Source: UBA2882 sp051877575
GTDB lineage: Bacteria; Bacillota; Clostridia; Lachnospirales; Lachnospiraceae
Reading direction: 5' to 3'
NCBI GenBank assembly: GCA_051877575.1
Contig: JBJEJA010000001.1
Location: forward strand, 1 to 23,844
Length of the DNA stretch: 23,844 nt
Shown: in pieces, positions 14,553 to 22,890 of the stretch
Numbering within the stretch: the first letter of the stretch is position 1
How the letters are laid out: the number at the start of each line of letters is the position of its first letter
Notes under the pieces: model-generated
The model's database searches: none
Told to the model about the DNA's origin: nothing
Seen by the model: only the letters and a program-made list of their open reading frames with translations
Program-made: the position numbers and the translations under genes

Positions 14553-14578
14553 ATATTATCTGTTATCCTCTTTGTCAA
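14550..14578 (-). promoter_or_regulatory. sigma-A promoter of the fab operon
   Basis: On the minus strand a consensus TTGACA (14573-14578), a 17-nt spacer and TATACT (14550-14555). The -35 and spacer lie within the last codons of rsmI. Transcription would start at about 14543, some 38 nt before acpP. Confidence 0.85.
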
Positions 14579-15419
14579 CAGTTTTTAACAGATAATTGTA
14601 CACATCTCTTTTGGAAATTCCTCTATCTTTTGCCACTTGCTTCATGGCATCCTTGCGGTCTACTCCCTGTTCCTCATAGACCTTCATGTGATCTTCCACA
14701 GATATTGACTGCCAATCTTTCTGTTGTTCTTTTTTTCTATCATAAAGGCTTTTGCCTTCTATGACAAGTACATATTCGCCTCTGGGAGCATCTTTTTCAT
14801 AATATTTTATGGCTTTTTCCAAAGTTGTGGGGAAAATCTCTTCAAATTTCTTGGTCAATTCCCTGCACAGGGTTATCCTGCGCTCTCCCAGCGCGTCATA
14901 TAACTCCGCTAAAGTATCCCTCAAATGATGTGGTGCTTCATATATAATAATGGTTCTGGACTCATTTTGTAAATCCTCTAACACCATTTTTTTATCTTTT
15001 TTTTCGGCAGGCAGAAATCCTTCAAAGCAAAACCGTCTTGTGGAAAGCCCCGAGAGGGTCAGTGCGGTAATACAGGCTGCCGGTCCCGGAAGGCTGGTCA
15101 CATGAATACCCGCTTCCTGACACATTGCCACCAGCACTTCTCCCGGGTCGGAGATTGCCGGTGTTCCGGCATCGGTAATCAAAGCGATATCTTCTCCCTG
15201 AAGTAGCTTTCCGATCAGGGTTTTTGCCTTGTCTACTTTATTATATTCATGATAACTGGTCATAGGAGTCTTGATCCCGAAATGATTTAATAACTTAATA
15301 CTGTTTCTTGTATCCTCGGCAGCAATTAAATCCACCTGTTCCAGAGTCTCCCTGACTCTCGGCGTCATATCTCCCAGATTCCCAATGGGAGTTGCACATA
15401 AATAAAGAGTTCCGCTCAT
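14556..15419 (-). CDS. rsmI: 16S rRNA (cytidine1402-2'-O)-methyltransferase
   Basis: A 287-residue SAM-dependent methyltransferase of the tetrapyrrole methylase fold (YraL/RsmI) that methylates the ribose of C1402 in 16S rRNA. Visible motifs are LYLCATPIGNLGD (5-17), AEDTRNS (34-40), ITDAGTPAISDPG (80-92), SLPGPAACITAL (108-119) and RGEYVLVIEG near 212-221. The ATG overlaps the trmN6 stop in ATGA, implying translational coupling. In Bacillus the equivalent gene, yabC, is also downstream of yabB. Its last codons contain the fab promoter. The C-terminal tail of about 65 residues (after 222) is lysine and aspartate rich, as in other Firmicutes members. Confidence 0.95.
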   Translation of the reverse strand: MSGTLYLCATPIGNLGDMTPRVRETLEQVDLIAAEDTRNSIKLLNHFGIKTPMTSYHEYNKVDKAKTLIGKLLQGEDIALITDAGTPAISDPGEVLVAMCQEAGIHVTSLPGPAACITALTLSGLSTRRFCFEGFLPAEKKDKKMVLEDLQNESRTIIIYEAPHHLRDTLAELYDALGERRITLCRELTKKFEEIFPTTLEKAIKYYEKDAPRGEYVLVIEGKSLYDRKKEQQKDWQSISVEDHMKVYEEQGVDRKDAMKQVAKDRGISKRDVYNYLLKTVDKEDNR

Positions 15420-16189
15420 ATGTCTTCCTGATGCTTTCTGTCATCATACTGTGCCGGTTTATAAATGTCGTAAATCTCGTCCGTATAAATCCCGGGTTCC
15501 CTGTAGACAATCAGAGGGCTTTCGACGGTAATTCTGGAGTTTCCTCCTTTTTTTGCCTCAATCAAAACCATATTAGGTTCTTTGTCCACAAAAGGATGTA
15601 CCAGTTTCATTCTTTTGGGTTCCAACCGATATTTCGTCATAATCCCGAACAACTCCACCAGCCGGAACGGCCTGTGTACCAGAAAAAAAGTTCCTCCCGG
15701 TTTTAATACGGCTGCCGCTTCCCTTGCAACGTCCTCAAAAGTACATAGTACCTCATGTCTGGCTATGGTCTTTCTGTCATTTTCTCCGGTCAGACCATGT
15801 TCTCCGATCATATAGGGCGGATTACAGGTGACGACATCAAAAGTTCCCTTTCCGAATATTCGGGATGCTTCCCTGATATCCCCCGTCACAATGGAGATCT
15901 TTTCCTCCAGACCGTTCAATGCGACGCTACGCTTTGCCATATCGGCACTTTCTGCCTGTATCTCCAGTCCGGTCAGATGCTCTGCCTCGGTTTTTGCTTC
16001 CAACAGAATGGGAATAATCCCGGTTCCCGTTCCCAGATCCAGCACCCGGCTTCCTGCTTTTATCTTTGCAAATCCGGTCAAAAGAACCGCATCGATCCCA
16101 AAACAAAAGGCTGCCGGATTTTGAATGATCCGATAACCTTTTCTTCCCAGGTCATCCAGCCGTTCTCCCTCTTTCAGATTAATTGTCAT
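15416..16189 (-). CDS. TrmN6/YabB-type N6-adenine methyltransferase
   Basis: A 257-residue Rossmann-fold methyltransferase. DLGTGTG (51-57) binds SAM, and NPPY (123-126) is the catalytic motif for methylating the amino group of adenine or a similar target. The family in E. coli (TrmN6/YfiC) modifies A37 of tRNA1-Val; in Bacillus the equivalent is YabB, with the same neighbours (yaaT upstream, rsmI downstream). The early segment YRIIQNPAAFCFGIDAVLL (19-37) is the family hallmark. It overlaps yaaT by 11 nt and rsmI by 4 nt, so the three genes are coupled. The exact RNA target in this organism is an inference. Confidence 0.88.
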   Translation of the reverse strand: MTINLKEGERLDDLGRKGYRIIQNPAAFCFGIDAVLLTGFAKIKAGSRVLDLGTGTGIIPILLEAKTEAEHLTGLEIQAESADMAKRSVALNGLEEKISIVTGDIREASRIFGKGTFDVVTCNPPYMIGEHGLTGENDRKTIARHEVLCTFEDVAREAAAVLKPGGTFFLVHRPFRLVELFGIMTKYRLEPKRMKLVHPFVDKEPNMVLIEAKKGGNSRITVESPLIVYREPGIYTDEIYDIYKPAQYDDRKHQEDI

Positions 16190-17087
16190 CCAGCTTTGAT
16201 TTTCCTTCCTGTTTTTCCAGCTTCTCCAGTTCTTTCAATTCCGCATCATTGACATCTACTTTATCTTTGCGGTGGCGGCGTTTAAAACGAAGCTGATCAA
16301 CATGGTATTCCATAATATCCTTTTCGTCTCCGGTATCAACAACTACCTTTACCAGTTGCCGCAGCACATTAACACTGTGTACTTCCCCTTTGTAGCCGTC
16401 ATCTGTGGTTACATAATCGCCCACATTGGGCAGCCTTCTGTTCAATTCTTCATAAGTCTCTTCTTCGTTTTTCAGGCAGCACATCAATCTGCCGCACACG
16501 CCGGAAATCTTGGTCGGATTCAAAGACAGATTCTGCTCTTTTGCCATTTTAATGGAAACCGGTGCAAATTCAGAAAGAAACGTATGACAGCAGAGTGCTC
16601 TTCCGCAAATACCCATACCGCCCAATACTTTTGTTTCATCCCTGACACCAATCTGGCGCAGCTCAATCCTTGTCTTAAAAACAGACGCCAGGTCCTTTAC
16701 CAGTTCCCGGAAATCAATTCTTCCGTCAGCTGTAAAATAAAACAGAATCTTGTTGTTATCAAAAGTATATTCCGTATCGATCAGTTTCATTTCCAGATTG
16801 TGCTTTTTGATTTTTTCCAGACAAATCTGAAATGCTTCTTTTTCCTTTACTTTATTGTCTGCCTGCTGCTTATCGTCTCTTTCCGTCGCAATCCTGATTA
16901 CAGGTTTTAAAGGCTGGTTGATTTTCTCCTCTTCAATCTCCCTGATATCACTGACTGCCGTCCCGTACTCGATGCCTCTTGCCGTCTCTACGATGACATG
17001 ATCGCCCTTTTTGATCTCAAATTGCAGCGGATCAAAATAATATACTTTTCCTGCCGTACGGAAGCGGATTCCTATAATTTTTCGCAT
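16179..17087 (-). CDS. ricT: PSP1-domain protein RicT/YaaT
   Basis: A 302-residue protein with the PSP1 domain. Two paired cysteine motifs, CGRALCC (161-167) and CGRLMCC (198-204), are characteristic of RicT/YaaT. In Bacillus RicT forms the Y-complex with RicA and RicF, carries iron-sulfur clusters and directs RNase Y mRNA processing, affecting competence, biofilm formation and sporulation; RicA and RicF are not encoded in this window. The C-terminal tail (about 265-302) is highly charged. The AAGGAG for its ATG is made of the last codons of holB, whose stop precedes the ATG by 1 nt. The holB-yaaT-yabB order matches Bacillus. Confidence 0.93.
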   Translation of the reverse strand: MRKIIGIRFRTAGKVYYFDPLQFEIKKGDHVIVETARGIEYGTAVSDIREIEEEKINQPLKPVIRIATERDDKQQADNKVKEKEAFQICLEKIKKHNLEMKLIDTEYTFDNNKILFYFTADGRIDFRELVKDLASVFKTRIELRQIGVRDETKVLGGMGICGRALCCHTFLSEFAPVSIKMAKEQNLSLNPTKISGVCGRLMCCLKNEEETYEELNRRLPNVGDYVTTDDGYKGEVHSVNVLRQLVKVVVDTGDEKDIMEYHVDQLRFKRRHRKDKVDVNDAELKELEKLEKQEGKSKLDDN

Positions 17088-17088
17088 T

Positions 17089-18075
17089 CTAATTCTCCTT
17101 TATGGTCAACAGCAGAAGTTCCATGGTCAAATCAAAATTGACATTTGCTTTCAATCTGGCTTTTGCTTTTTCCAGCGCATCCAAAATCTCTTCGATGCCC
17201 TCATAGGCACTCTGATCTGCCGTTTTCTTGATATATTGGATCTCATCCCTGAAAATCAGATGATTGACATCATTCGTAGCCTTAAACAATAACACATCCC
17301 GATACCAAACCGATAAAATATCCAGATAATCATTGATGTCAAATTTGTACTCGGCAATTTTTTTAATTGCCGCAACAATCTCACTGATTTCCATATCATG
17401 GATATACTTTAATAAGGTTACCGCATCTGACTTAATATTGTCAAATTCTTCACTGGATGCCAGTGCCTTCGCCTTCCCCACATTCCCTCTTGCAAAAGCC
17501 ACGCATACATCTGCTTTATATTCGGGAACCTTCAGTTCCTTCATCAAATAGTTTTTGACCAGTTCATCCCTGACCGGCTTCATGGTCAACAGCACGCAAC
17601 GGCTTTGGATTGTCGGTAGCAATGTATCCACATTTGTGGTCAACAACAGAATGACCGCATATTCCGGCGGTTCTTCCAAAGTCTTCAGCAATGCATTCTG
17701 CGCCTGCACCGTCATCTTCTCCGCCTCGTTTACAATGTAAACCTTTCTGGAACTGCTGTACGGCTTAATGGCAATATCTCCCGTGATCTTTCTGATATCC
17801 TCAACGCCGATGGTATTGGGTTTTTCATGGATGACACGGATAATATCCGGCTGATTGCCGTTTTCGGCCTGTTTACAGGAACGGCACTCTCCGCAGGGAT
17901 CTCCGTTCTGCTTCTCACACTGCAACGCAGCTGCAAAAACCTTTGCAATAAACTCTTTTCCTGCACTTCTCTCTCCCTGCAGAATATATGCATGGGATAC
18001 TTTCTGTGTTTTTATGGCAGTCCTCAAATGTTCCACAATCTGCTCCTGCCCGATCACATCTTGAAATGTTGCCAT
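17089..18075 (-). CDS. holB: DNA polymerase III delta-prime subunit
   Basis: A 328-residue clamp-loader AAA+ subunit. The N-terminal FQDVIGQEQIVEHL (4-17), zinc cysteines 53, 61, 64 and 67, and the SRC motif (158-160) with its arginine finger are present. The P-loop is degenerate (GERSAGKEF: Glu replaces Ser/Thr after the Lys), as expected of delta-prime, which does not hydrolyse ATP. AALQ and NALLKTLEEPP (127-137) are typical. AAGGTGG precedes the ATG. It lies 79 nt after yaaR, with a possible extra promoter at 18123-18131, and touches yaaT. Confidence 0.94.
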   Translation of the reverse strand: MATFQDVIGQEQIVEHLRTAIKTQKVSHAYILQGERSAGKEFIAKVFAAALQCEKQNGDPCGECRSCKQAENGNQPDIIRVIHEKPNTIGVEDIRKITGDIAIKPYSSSRKVYIVNEAEKMTVQAQNALLKTLEEPPEYAVILLLTTNVDTLLPTIQSRCVLLTMKPVRDELVKNYLMKELKVPEYKADVCVAFARGNVGKAKALASSEEFDNIKSDAVTLLKYIHDMEISEIVAAIKKIAEYKFDINDYLDILSVWYRDVLLFKATNDVNHLIFRDEIQYIKKTADQSAYEGIEEILDALEKAKARLKANVNFDLTMELLLLTIKEN

Positions 18076-18122
18076 TTTGCCACCTTCTTTCCGTTCATTC
18101 CCTGTTTTTATCCTTGGTTTTT

Positions 18123-18131
18123 ATTATAACA
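18123..18131 (-). promoter_or_regulatory. Extended -10 promoter element before holB
   Basis: On the minus strand TGTTATAAT, a perfect -10 with TGn extension, in the 79-nt gap after yaaR. No good -35 is at 17 nt (TTTTAG). It would give a leader of about 40 nt before holB. Confidence 0.45.
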
Positions 18132-18154
18132 TGGTTTCCCTTATTCTAAAATAT

Positions 18155-18595
18155 CTAAGTAAAAATATCCAAAAGAAGCCCTCTGATTTCCCCAATTTTA
18201 CTTAATATGGCCAAGTGATCTTTTTCATCCTTCATCAATTCTTTTGCCAGTTCATCCAATGTATCGTCTACCTGGCGGATAATCCCATACACTCTGTGGC
18301 GACCTTTTTTATCCAGAAAATTTTCTCTGGAGAATTTGTGGCTGCGATTTACGACCTCATTCATGAAATCTTTGATCAGTCCCCTGTAGCGTTTCATATC
18401 CCGCACATCCATCTTCTTGGAAAGGCGGTCTCCCTGCCTGGTGATTTCCTCCATCATGGAAGTCAGATAAGTCTGCAAATCCTGCTCCTCGATGCTGCTG
18501 GCCAGTATAAATTTAAATGTACCATCGGATACCTGGTTGGTTTCCGGCTGCTGAACCTGTGTTACAGCTGCCGCCTGATTTACCTTTATATCCAT
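18155..18595 (-). CDS. YaaR family protein (DUF327)
   Basis: A 146-residue soluble, mostly helical protein of family DUF327 (PF03885), whose Bacillus member YaaR has no known function. The family-typical parts are FSRENFLDKKGRHRVYGIIRQVD (about 93-115; core FLDKKGR) and the C-terminal LSKIGEIRGLLLDIF. Position next to holB, as in Bacillus, supports the call. I start at ATG 18595 (7 nt after GAGG); an in-frame GTG at 18601 overlaps the ribosome site. It follows the gmk-like gene by 31 nt. Confidence 0.85.
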   Translation of the reverse strand: MDIKVNQAAAVTQVQQPETNQVSDGTFKFILASSIEEQDLQTYLTSMMEEITRQGDRLSKKMDVRDMKRYRGLIKDFMNEVVNRSHKFSRENFLDKKGRHRVYGIIRQVDDTLDELAKELMKDEKDHLAILSKIGEIRGLLLDIFT

Positions 18596-18626
18596 GCACA
18601 CACCTCATTTCTCAAAAGAAATTCTC

Positions 18627-19211
18627 CTATAAGGAAAGAATGTATGACTCAATTTCATCCAGACAACGCTTTAAATCGTCATTATAAAATTCTCTGTCGA
18701 TGCCCGCCGCTTTTTTCTTCTCTTCGCCGAAATCTTCTGCATCTGCAAGAAATCTCCGGCACATCTCCTCATATCTGGGATTTTCTTCACTTCTTTCCCT
18801 ATCCAATGCCCGTTGTAAACGGACGCCGTCATCCAGCTCTATCATAACCGGAACAACATTCTCTTTACCAAAATACTCCTTTGTTTTGACATAGGATTCA
18901 ATAGTGCCGATGATCAGATAATCATCTGTAGAAAGATCAATCTGACCATCGTCTACCGTAAAATACTTCCACAGTCCGTAAAAAGTATGGTATTCCCTCA
19001 TCTCAATGATCCTGCCTGCCGATTCAAACGCCTTTACGGCTTCTTCATCCACAAAATGGTACTGTACGCCATCCTTCTCCCCGGCACGGACAGGTCTTGT
19101 CGTATACAACACGATTTTCTTTAACTGCAGATTCTCTCTTTTCAGTAGTTCTTTATAAATCGTATCTTTTCCTGATGAACTTTTCCCCATAAGATAAAAA
19201 ATCTTGCCCAT
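18627..19211 (-). CDS. Guanylate kinase-family nucleotide kinase
   Basis: A 194-residue P-loop kinase. The Walker A is GKSSSGKDT (9-17); YTTRPVRAGEKDGVQYHFV (36-54) matches the GMP-binding region of guanylate kinase, and EMREY near 70-74 follows as expected. The usual Gmk loop is GPSGVGKGT or similar, so the Ser-rich, Asp-containing form is unusual. In Bacillus this position (before yaaR-holB) holds tmk, the thymidylate kinase; here the sequence resembles Gmk rather than Tmk. It could be a second, specialised guanylate kinase. AGGA is only 2 nt from the ATG, a short spacing. It begins 36 nt after pyk. Confidence 0.75.
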   Translation of the reverse strand: MGKIFYLMGKSSSGKDTIYKELLKRENLQLKKIVLYTTRPVRAGEKDGVQYHFVDEEAVKAFESAGRIIEMREYHTFYGLWKYFTVDDGQIDLSTDDYLIIGTIESYVKTKEYFGKENVVPVMIELDDGVRLQRALDRERSEENPRYEEMCRRFLADAEDFGEEKKKAAGIDREFYNDDLKRCLDEIESYILSL

Positions 19212-19247
19212 ATTCCTGTCGGAGCCTGTCTGCCCCTCTCCGCTTTT

Positions 19248-20660
19248 CTAAATTTCAATAACGCGAATCATATTGGTTGTTCCCGCTGTTCCCAACGGTA
19301 CGCCCGCCGTCAGCACAACCACATCACCTTTTTTAACCAACCCTGCCTTTTCCGCAGCCCGGGATGCCTCTTCAAATAAATCATCGGCTGTTTCTTCCTT
19401 TTTGATTAGCAAAGGAGCCACACCCCAGGAAAGATTTAACTGACGGCACACTCTCGGATTAACACTGCATCCGATAATGGGGCAACCGGGTTTATATCTG
19501 GAAATCATTCCCGCAGTAAAACCTGACATGGTAACCGTAATAATTGCTGCCGCTTTCAAATCCATGGCGGTCGTGCAGGTTGCATGAGAAATAGCCGTTG
19601 TAATGTCTGCCTTCTGAGCAGAATCATTTTTCTTCATCCTGCTGCCGTAATCAATATCCCGCTCGGCTCTCTCTGCAATCTTTGCCATTGTCGTAACAGC
19701 TTCTACCGGATATTTCCCTGCCGCGGTCTCCCCGGAAAGCATAATGGCAGTGGTACCGTCATAAATGGCATTTGCCACATCCGCAGTCTCAGCCCTGGTC
19801 GGTCTGGGATTACTGATCATGGATTCCAACATCTGGGTTGCCGTAATAACATGTTTTCCTTTTGATACCGCCTTTTTGATCATATCCTTCTGAATAACGG
19901 GCACTTCCTCCAACGGGATTTCGACACCCATATCTCCTCTGGCAACCATAATACCATCGGACACTTCAAGAATCTCATCCAGATTTTCAATTCCCTGCAT
20001 ATTTTCAATTTTCGCAATGATTTTGGCTTTGCTGTTGTTTTCGTCCAAAATCTTGCGGACTTCTAAAATATCCTCTTTTGTCCTTGCAAAAGATGCGGCC
20101 AGAAAATCGTATCCCATCTGTGCACAAAATTTAATATCCTCATAATCCACATCACTGATATAAGGCATGGACAAAATCGCTCCGGGTACATTAATCCCTT
20201 TATGATTGGATACCACTCCGCCATTCACGACACGGCAGATAATATCCTCTCCGCTAATCTTTTCAATCGTCATTTCAATCTTACCGTCGTCAATCAGGAT
20301 CGTCATACCGGGCTTTACATCATTTTTAAGATTTTTATAGGTAATAGCAGCACGATCCTTCGTCCCCATGACTTCTTCGGTTGTCAGTGAAAATGCCTGT
20401 CCGGCACAAAGTTCAGCCCTTCCGTTTTCAAAATCTCTCAACCGGATTTCCGGTCCTTTTGTATCCAGCAGTGTAGCAACCGGTAATCCCAATTCATTAC
20501 TCACCTTTAATACACTGGTCAGTTTCTTTTTCTGCTCTTCATGCGTGCCATGTGAAAAATTGAATCTGGCAACATTCATTCCTGCAAGCATCAGTTCTCT
20601 CAATTTTTCCTCACTCTCCGAAGCCGGTCCAATCGTACAAATAATTTTTGTTTTTCTCAT
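19248..20660 (-). CDS. pyk: Pyruvate kinase
   Basis: A 470-residue glycolytic enzyme making pyruvate and ATP from phosphoenolpyruvate and ADP. Substrate and metal residues are visible: ICTIGPAS (7-14), ARFNFSHG (31-38, Arg32), LLDTKGPEIR (64-73), the signature IIAKIENMQG with Lys217 and Glu219, and ARGDMGVEIP (240-249, Asp243). It lacks the extra C-terminal PEP-utiliser domain of Bacillus pyruvate kinase. I start at ATG 20660, preceded by AAAGGGA; the ATG at 20684 has no ribosome site. It lies between the decarboxylase and the gmk-like gene, where pyk is not found in Bacillus. An inverted repeat upstream (20707-20723) may be an operator. Confidence 0.95.
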   Translation of the reverse strand: MRKTKIICTIGPASESEEKLRELMLAGMNVARFNFSHGTHEEQKKKLTSVLKVSNELGLPVATLLDTKGPEIRLRDFENGRAELCAGQAFSLTTEEVMGTKDRAAITYKNLKNDVKPGMTILIDDGKIEMTIEKISGEDIICRVVNGGVVSNHKGINVPGAILSMPYISDVDYEDIKFCAQMGYDFLAASFARTKEDILEVRKILDENNSKAKIIAKIENMQGIENLDEILEVSDGIMVARGDMGVEIPLEEVPVIQKDMIKKAVSKGKHVITATQMLESMISNPRPTRAETADVANAIYDGTTAIMLSGETAAGKYPVEAVTTMAKIAERAERDIDYGSRMKKNDSAQKADITTAISHATCTTAMDLKAAAIITVTMSGFTAGMISRYKPGCPIIGCSVNPRVCRQLNLSWGVAPLLIKKEETADDLFEEASRAAEKAGLVKKGDVVVLTAGVPLGTAGTTNMIRVIEI

Positions 20661-20706
20661 GTCTTTCCCTTTCTGTCCTGTCATTATTTATATTTTCCTT
20701 CATAAT

Positions 20707-20723
20707 TGAACATTTACTGTTCA
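20707..20723. repeat. Inverted repeat upstream of pyk
   Basis: TGAACA-TTTAC-TGTTCA, a perfect 6-bp inverted repeat with a 5-nt centre in the short gap between the decarboxylase and pyk. There is no T run, so it is not a terminator. The spacing does not fit a LexA box (GAAC-N4-GTTC). It may bind a regulator I cannot name. Confidence 0.4.
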
Positions 20724-20741
20724 TACATTTAAACTTCTGTT

Positions 20742-22187
20742 TTACTTTATACAGAAGATTGTCTTTTGTTCATTATCTCTGAGTCCCCGGACAGACAGCC
20801 CCAGCTCTGCCGACTGCTTTATATATGCCGGCAGTCCTTCTGTCATCTTCTCCCCGGGCACAATCAACGGAATCCCCGGCGGGTACAGATAAACAAATTC
20901 CTGACTGATCCTTCCTTTACTCTCCTCCAGCACAACCGCTTCTCCAGGCGCTCTGATTGCTTCTCCGATGGTATACACGACTTCCGGTTTTCCGTCCGGC
21001 TCTCCGGGCATCATGGTCTCTTTCCTCTCCACAGCTGCCTGTGCGTCTATTTCCCTTAGTGCTTCTGCCAGCCTTTCGAAACCTTTCTCCGAGTCCATTA
21101 CGCTCGTCATTGCAATCACATAATCTCCTGCCGCCATTTCCATCTGCAAGTAATATTTTTCTCTCAAAATGTCATACAACTGTTTTCCGGTTAACCCGCT
21201 GTCGACAGTCCCGATCACGATTTTTCCGGGATCGGTCTCAATATCTATTCTGCCCTCAAATACGCGGTTTATCTCATTTACGTTCCATATTTTAACATGG
21301 GATAGTTTTTCTCCCACCCGATAGAACCGTTCTAAATTGTTTTTATATTCTTCCGCAAGCCGCTTCTTATTTTTTTTACAATAATGCAGACAGGAAATGA
21401 TGCTCTCCATCAGAATATAAGACGGGCTGCTGGATTGAAACATACCCAGATGCATTTTCAACTTCTGCCTGTCGATCAACTTCCCCTGTACATGCAAAAT
21501 CGCTGTCTGTGTCATGGACGGCAATGTTTTATGCAGACTCTGTATCACAATATCTGCGCCATGGGCAACGGCATCCGACGGGAAATACCCATCTCCGCCC
21601 CAGATCCCAAGATGTGCACCGTGTGCTTCATCCACAATAACCGGAATCCCTTTTTCATGGGCAATTTCGCAAATAGCTTTTATATCACTCAGTACGCCTT
21701 CATAAGTCGGTGAGGTCAGATATATTCCGTCATAGGAATCGTTTTTTTTCAATGCCTCTTCAACGCTTTTCGCAGTAATGGGTCCCGCAAAGGAAAGCCC
21801 CCGTATGCACTCCGGATATAAATAATCCGCTTTTGTATTTGTCAGATACAAAGCATTATATGCCGATTTATGTGCATTTCTACCCATCAATATCCTGCTT
21901 TTATAGTCAGAAGCCACCGTGGCGATTGCACTGAGCACTCCACTGCTGCTTCCGTTGATCAGAAAAAAAGATTCCTCTGCGCCAAACAACTCCGCTGCAA
22001 ATTCCTGTTCCTCTTTGATAATCCCCTCCGGATGGTGCAGATTATCAAAACCGTCTATTTCTGTAATATCCCATGCATATACTTCTTTTAACTGATTTGT
22101 TACCTGCTTACGTTTGTGTCCGGGCATATGAAATGGGTACATATCGCTGTTTTCCAGCTCTTTTAAAGCACTTTCTAATTTATCCAC
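20742..22187 (-). CDS. Orn/Lys/Arg decarboxylase (fold type I, PLP)
   Basis: A 481-residue PLP enzyme of the short Gram-positive form, like Bacillus SpeA/YaaO, without the N-terminal wing domain of E. coli enzymes. The opening MYPFHMPGHKR (16-26) and the motif DEAHGAHLG (186-194, Asp186 binding the PLP ring) and SLHKTLPSMTQTA (217-229, PLP Lys220) are clear. The C-terminal domain (about 380-470, ending LYPPGIPLIVPGE) is present. It makes a polyamine or cadaverine from a basic amino acid; which one cannot be decided from sequence. It overlaps the HD gene by 8 nt, so the two are coupled. In Bacillus, yaaO is likewise near the tmk-yaaR-holB block. Confidence 0.9.
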   Translation of the reverse strand: MDKLESALKELENSDMYPFHMPGHKRKQVTNQLKEVYAWDITEIDGFDNLHHPEGIIKEEQEFAAELFGAEESFFLINGSSSGVLSAIATVASDYKSRILMGRNAHKSAYNALYLTNTKADYLYPECIRGLSFAGPITAKSVEEALKKNDSYDGIYLTSPTYEGVLSDIKAICEIAHEKGIPVIVDEAHGAHLGIWGGDGYFPSDAVAHGADIVIQSLHKTLPSMTQTAILHVQGKLIDRQKLKMHLGMFQSSSPSYILMESIISCLHYCKKNKKRLAEEYKNNLERFYRVGEKLSHVKIWNVNEINRVFEGRIDIETDPGKIVIGTVDSGLTGKQLYDILREKYYLQMEMAAGDYVIAMTSVMDSEKGFERLAEALREIDAQAAVERKETMMPGEPDGKPEVVYTIGEAIRAPGEAVVLEESKGRISQEFVYLYPPGIPLIVPGEKMTEGLPAYIKQSAELGLSVRGLRDNEQKTIFCIK

Positions 22188-22713
22188 ACAAATCCCCTTT
22201 CATCAGATGAAGGGTTTCCATCATAGAACAATACTTATCCGCCATGGTCACAACCCATGCTTCCCGGCATCTTGGCGGTTTCACTGTCAAAGGCCACATA
22301 TGCTTGCGTATAATTTCATTTTCCAGTTTTCCGATATGAAAATCTCTTTCGGCATTTTCTGCAGCTATTGCAGGGTGCGTAAACCCGTGCATTTTGTAAA
22401 ATTCCCAAATCTCTCTCATTCCTACTCTTTTTTCATGCCAGTCATATTGAAAATAATCATGAAGCAACGCACCTCTTACCAGTTCCTTCTCAGAAAAATC
22501 AAAAGGCAGAGCTCTGCTCAACTGCAAACTCGTTTCAGCCACATTCAGACTGTGCCTCCACACGGAAAACGTTCCGTGTTGTACATATTTTCTGCTTTGC
22601 CGAAAAGATTCCGAGCTTAAGATATCCTCTCCATATTTACGTAATATCCTGTGAATTTTTCTCCGATCCCTCATAAAACCCGAATCTCCCAATCCATACA
22701 TCTTCATACACAT
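22180..22713 (-). CDS. HD-domain phosphohydrolase-like protein
   Basis: A 177-residue soluble protein of the HD superfamily of metal-dependent phosphohydrolases. Histidine motifs are visible in order: VWRHSLNVAETS (51-62), LLHDYFQYDWH (83-93; the HD pair), HPAIAAENA (113-121) and IIRKHMWPLT (134-143), ending with VVTMADKYCSM (153-163). The substrate is unknown. The frame opens at ATG 22713, only 10 nt from the -10, with no ribosome site; ATG 22674 (residue 14), preceded by GGGAG at 11 nt, is a possible alternative start and would give 164 residues. It leads a two-gene unit with the decarboxylase. Confidence 0.8.
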   Translation of the reverse strand: MCMKMYGLGDSGFMRDRRKIHRILRKYGEDILSSESFRQSRKYVQHGTFSVWRHSLNVAETSLQLSRALPFDFSEKELVRGALLHDYFQYDWHEKRVGMREIWEFYKMHGFTHPAIAAENAERDFHIGKLENEIIRKHMWPLTVKPPRCREAWVVTMADKYCSMMETLHLMKGDLCG

Positions 22714-22723
22714 AGACAGGTTT

Positions 22724-22732
22724 ATTATAGCA
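22724..22732 (-). promoter_or_regulatory. Extended -10 promoter of the HD-decarboxylase unit
   Basis: On the minus strand TGCTATAAT, a perfect -10 with TGn extension; the -35 at 17 nt (TTTAGC) is poor, which an extended -10 can compensate. The predicted start is about 4 nt before ATG 22713. The remaining part of the gap up to 22832 is AT-rich and shows nothing else. Confidence 0.6.
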
Positions 22733-22832
22733 TAAAAAAATCTCCTGCTAAATAGTTTTCATTAAAAACAAAATATTCTGAACACTCTCTAAACAATTCT
22801 TTCTGAATATAATAAAAATATTATCAAAGAAA

Positions 22833-22870
22833 CCAAAAAGAGCGCTGCACAAAATGCAACGCTCTTTTAT
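22833..22870. terminator. Intrinsic terminator after the lipoprotein gene
   Basis: A 12-bp stem with one mismatch (22838-22849 with 22855-22866) and a 5-nt loop, flanked by A and T runs. It lies 24 nt after the lipoprotein stop (minus strand) and is upstream of the HD gene promoter. Confidence 0.85.
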
Positions 22871-22890
22871 CCCTTTTTATCTTCTTATTC

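Noticed and set aside
22560..22579. Perfect 8-bp inverted repeat ACACGGAA-N4-TTCCGTGT
   Set aside because: It is inside the HD gene and keeps its reading frame; it does not match the LexA spacing and has no T run. Probably chance.
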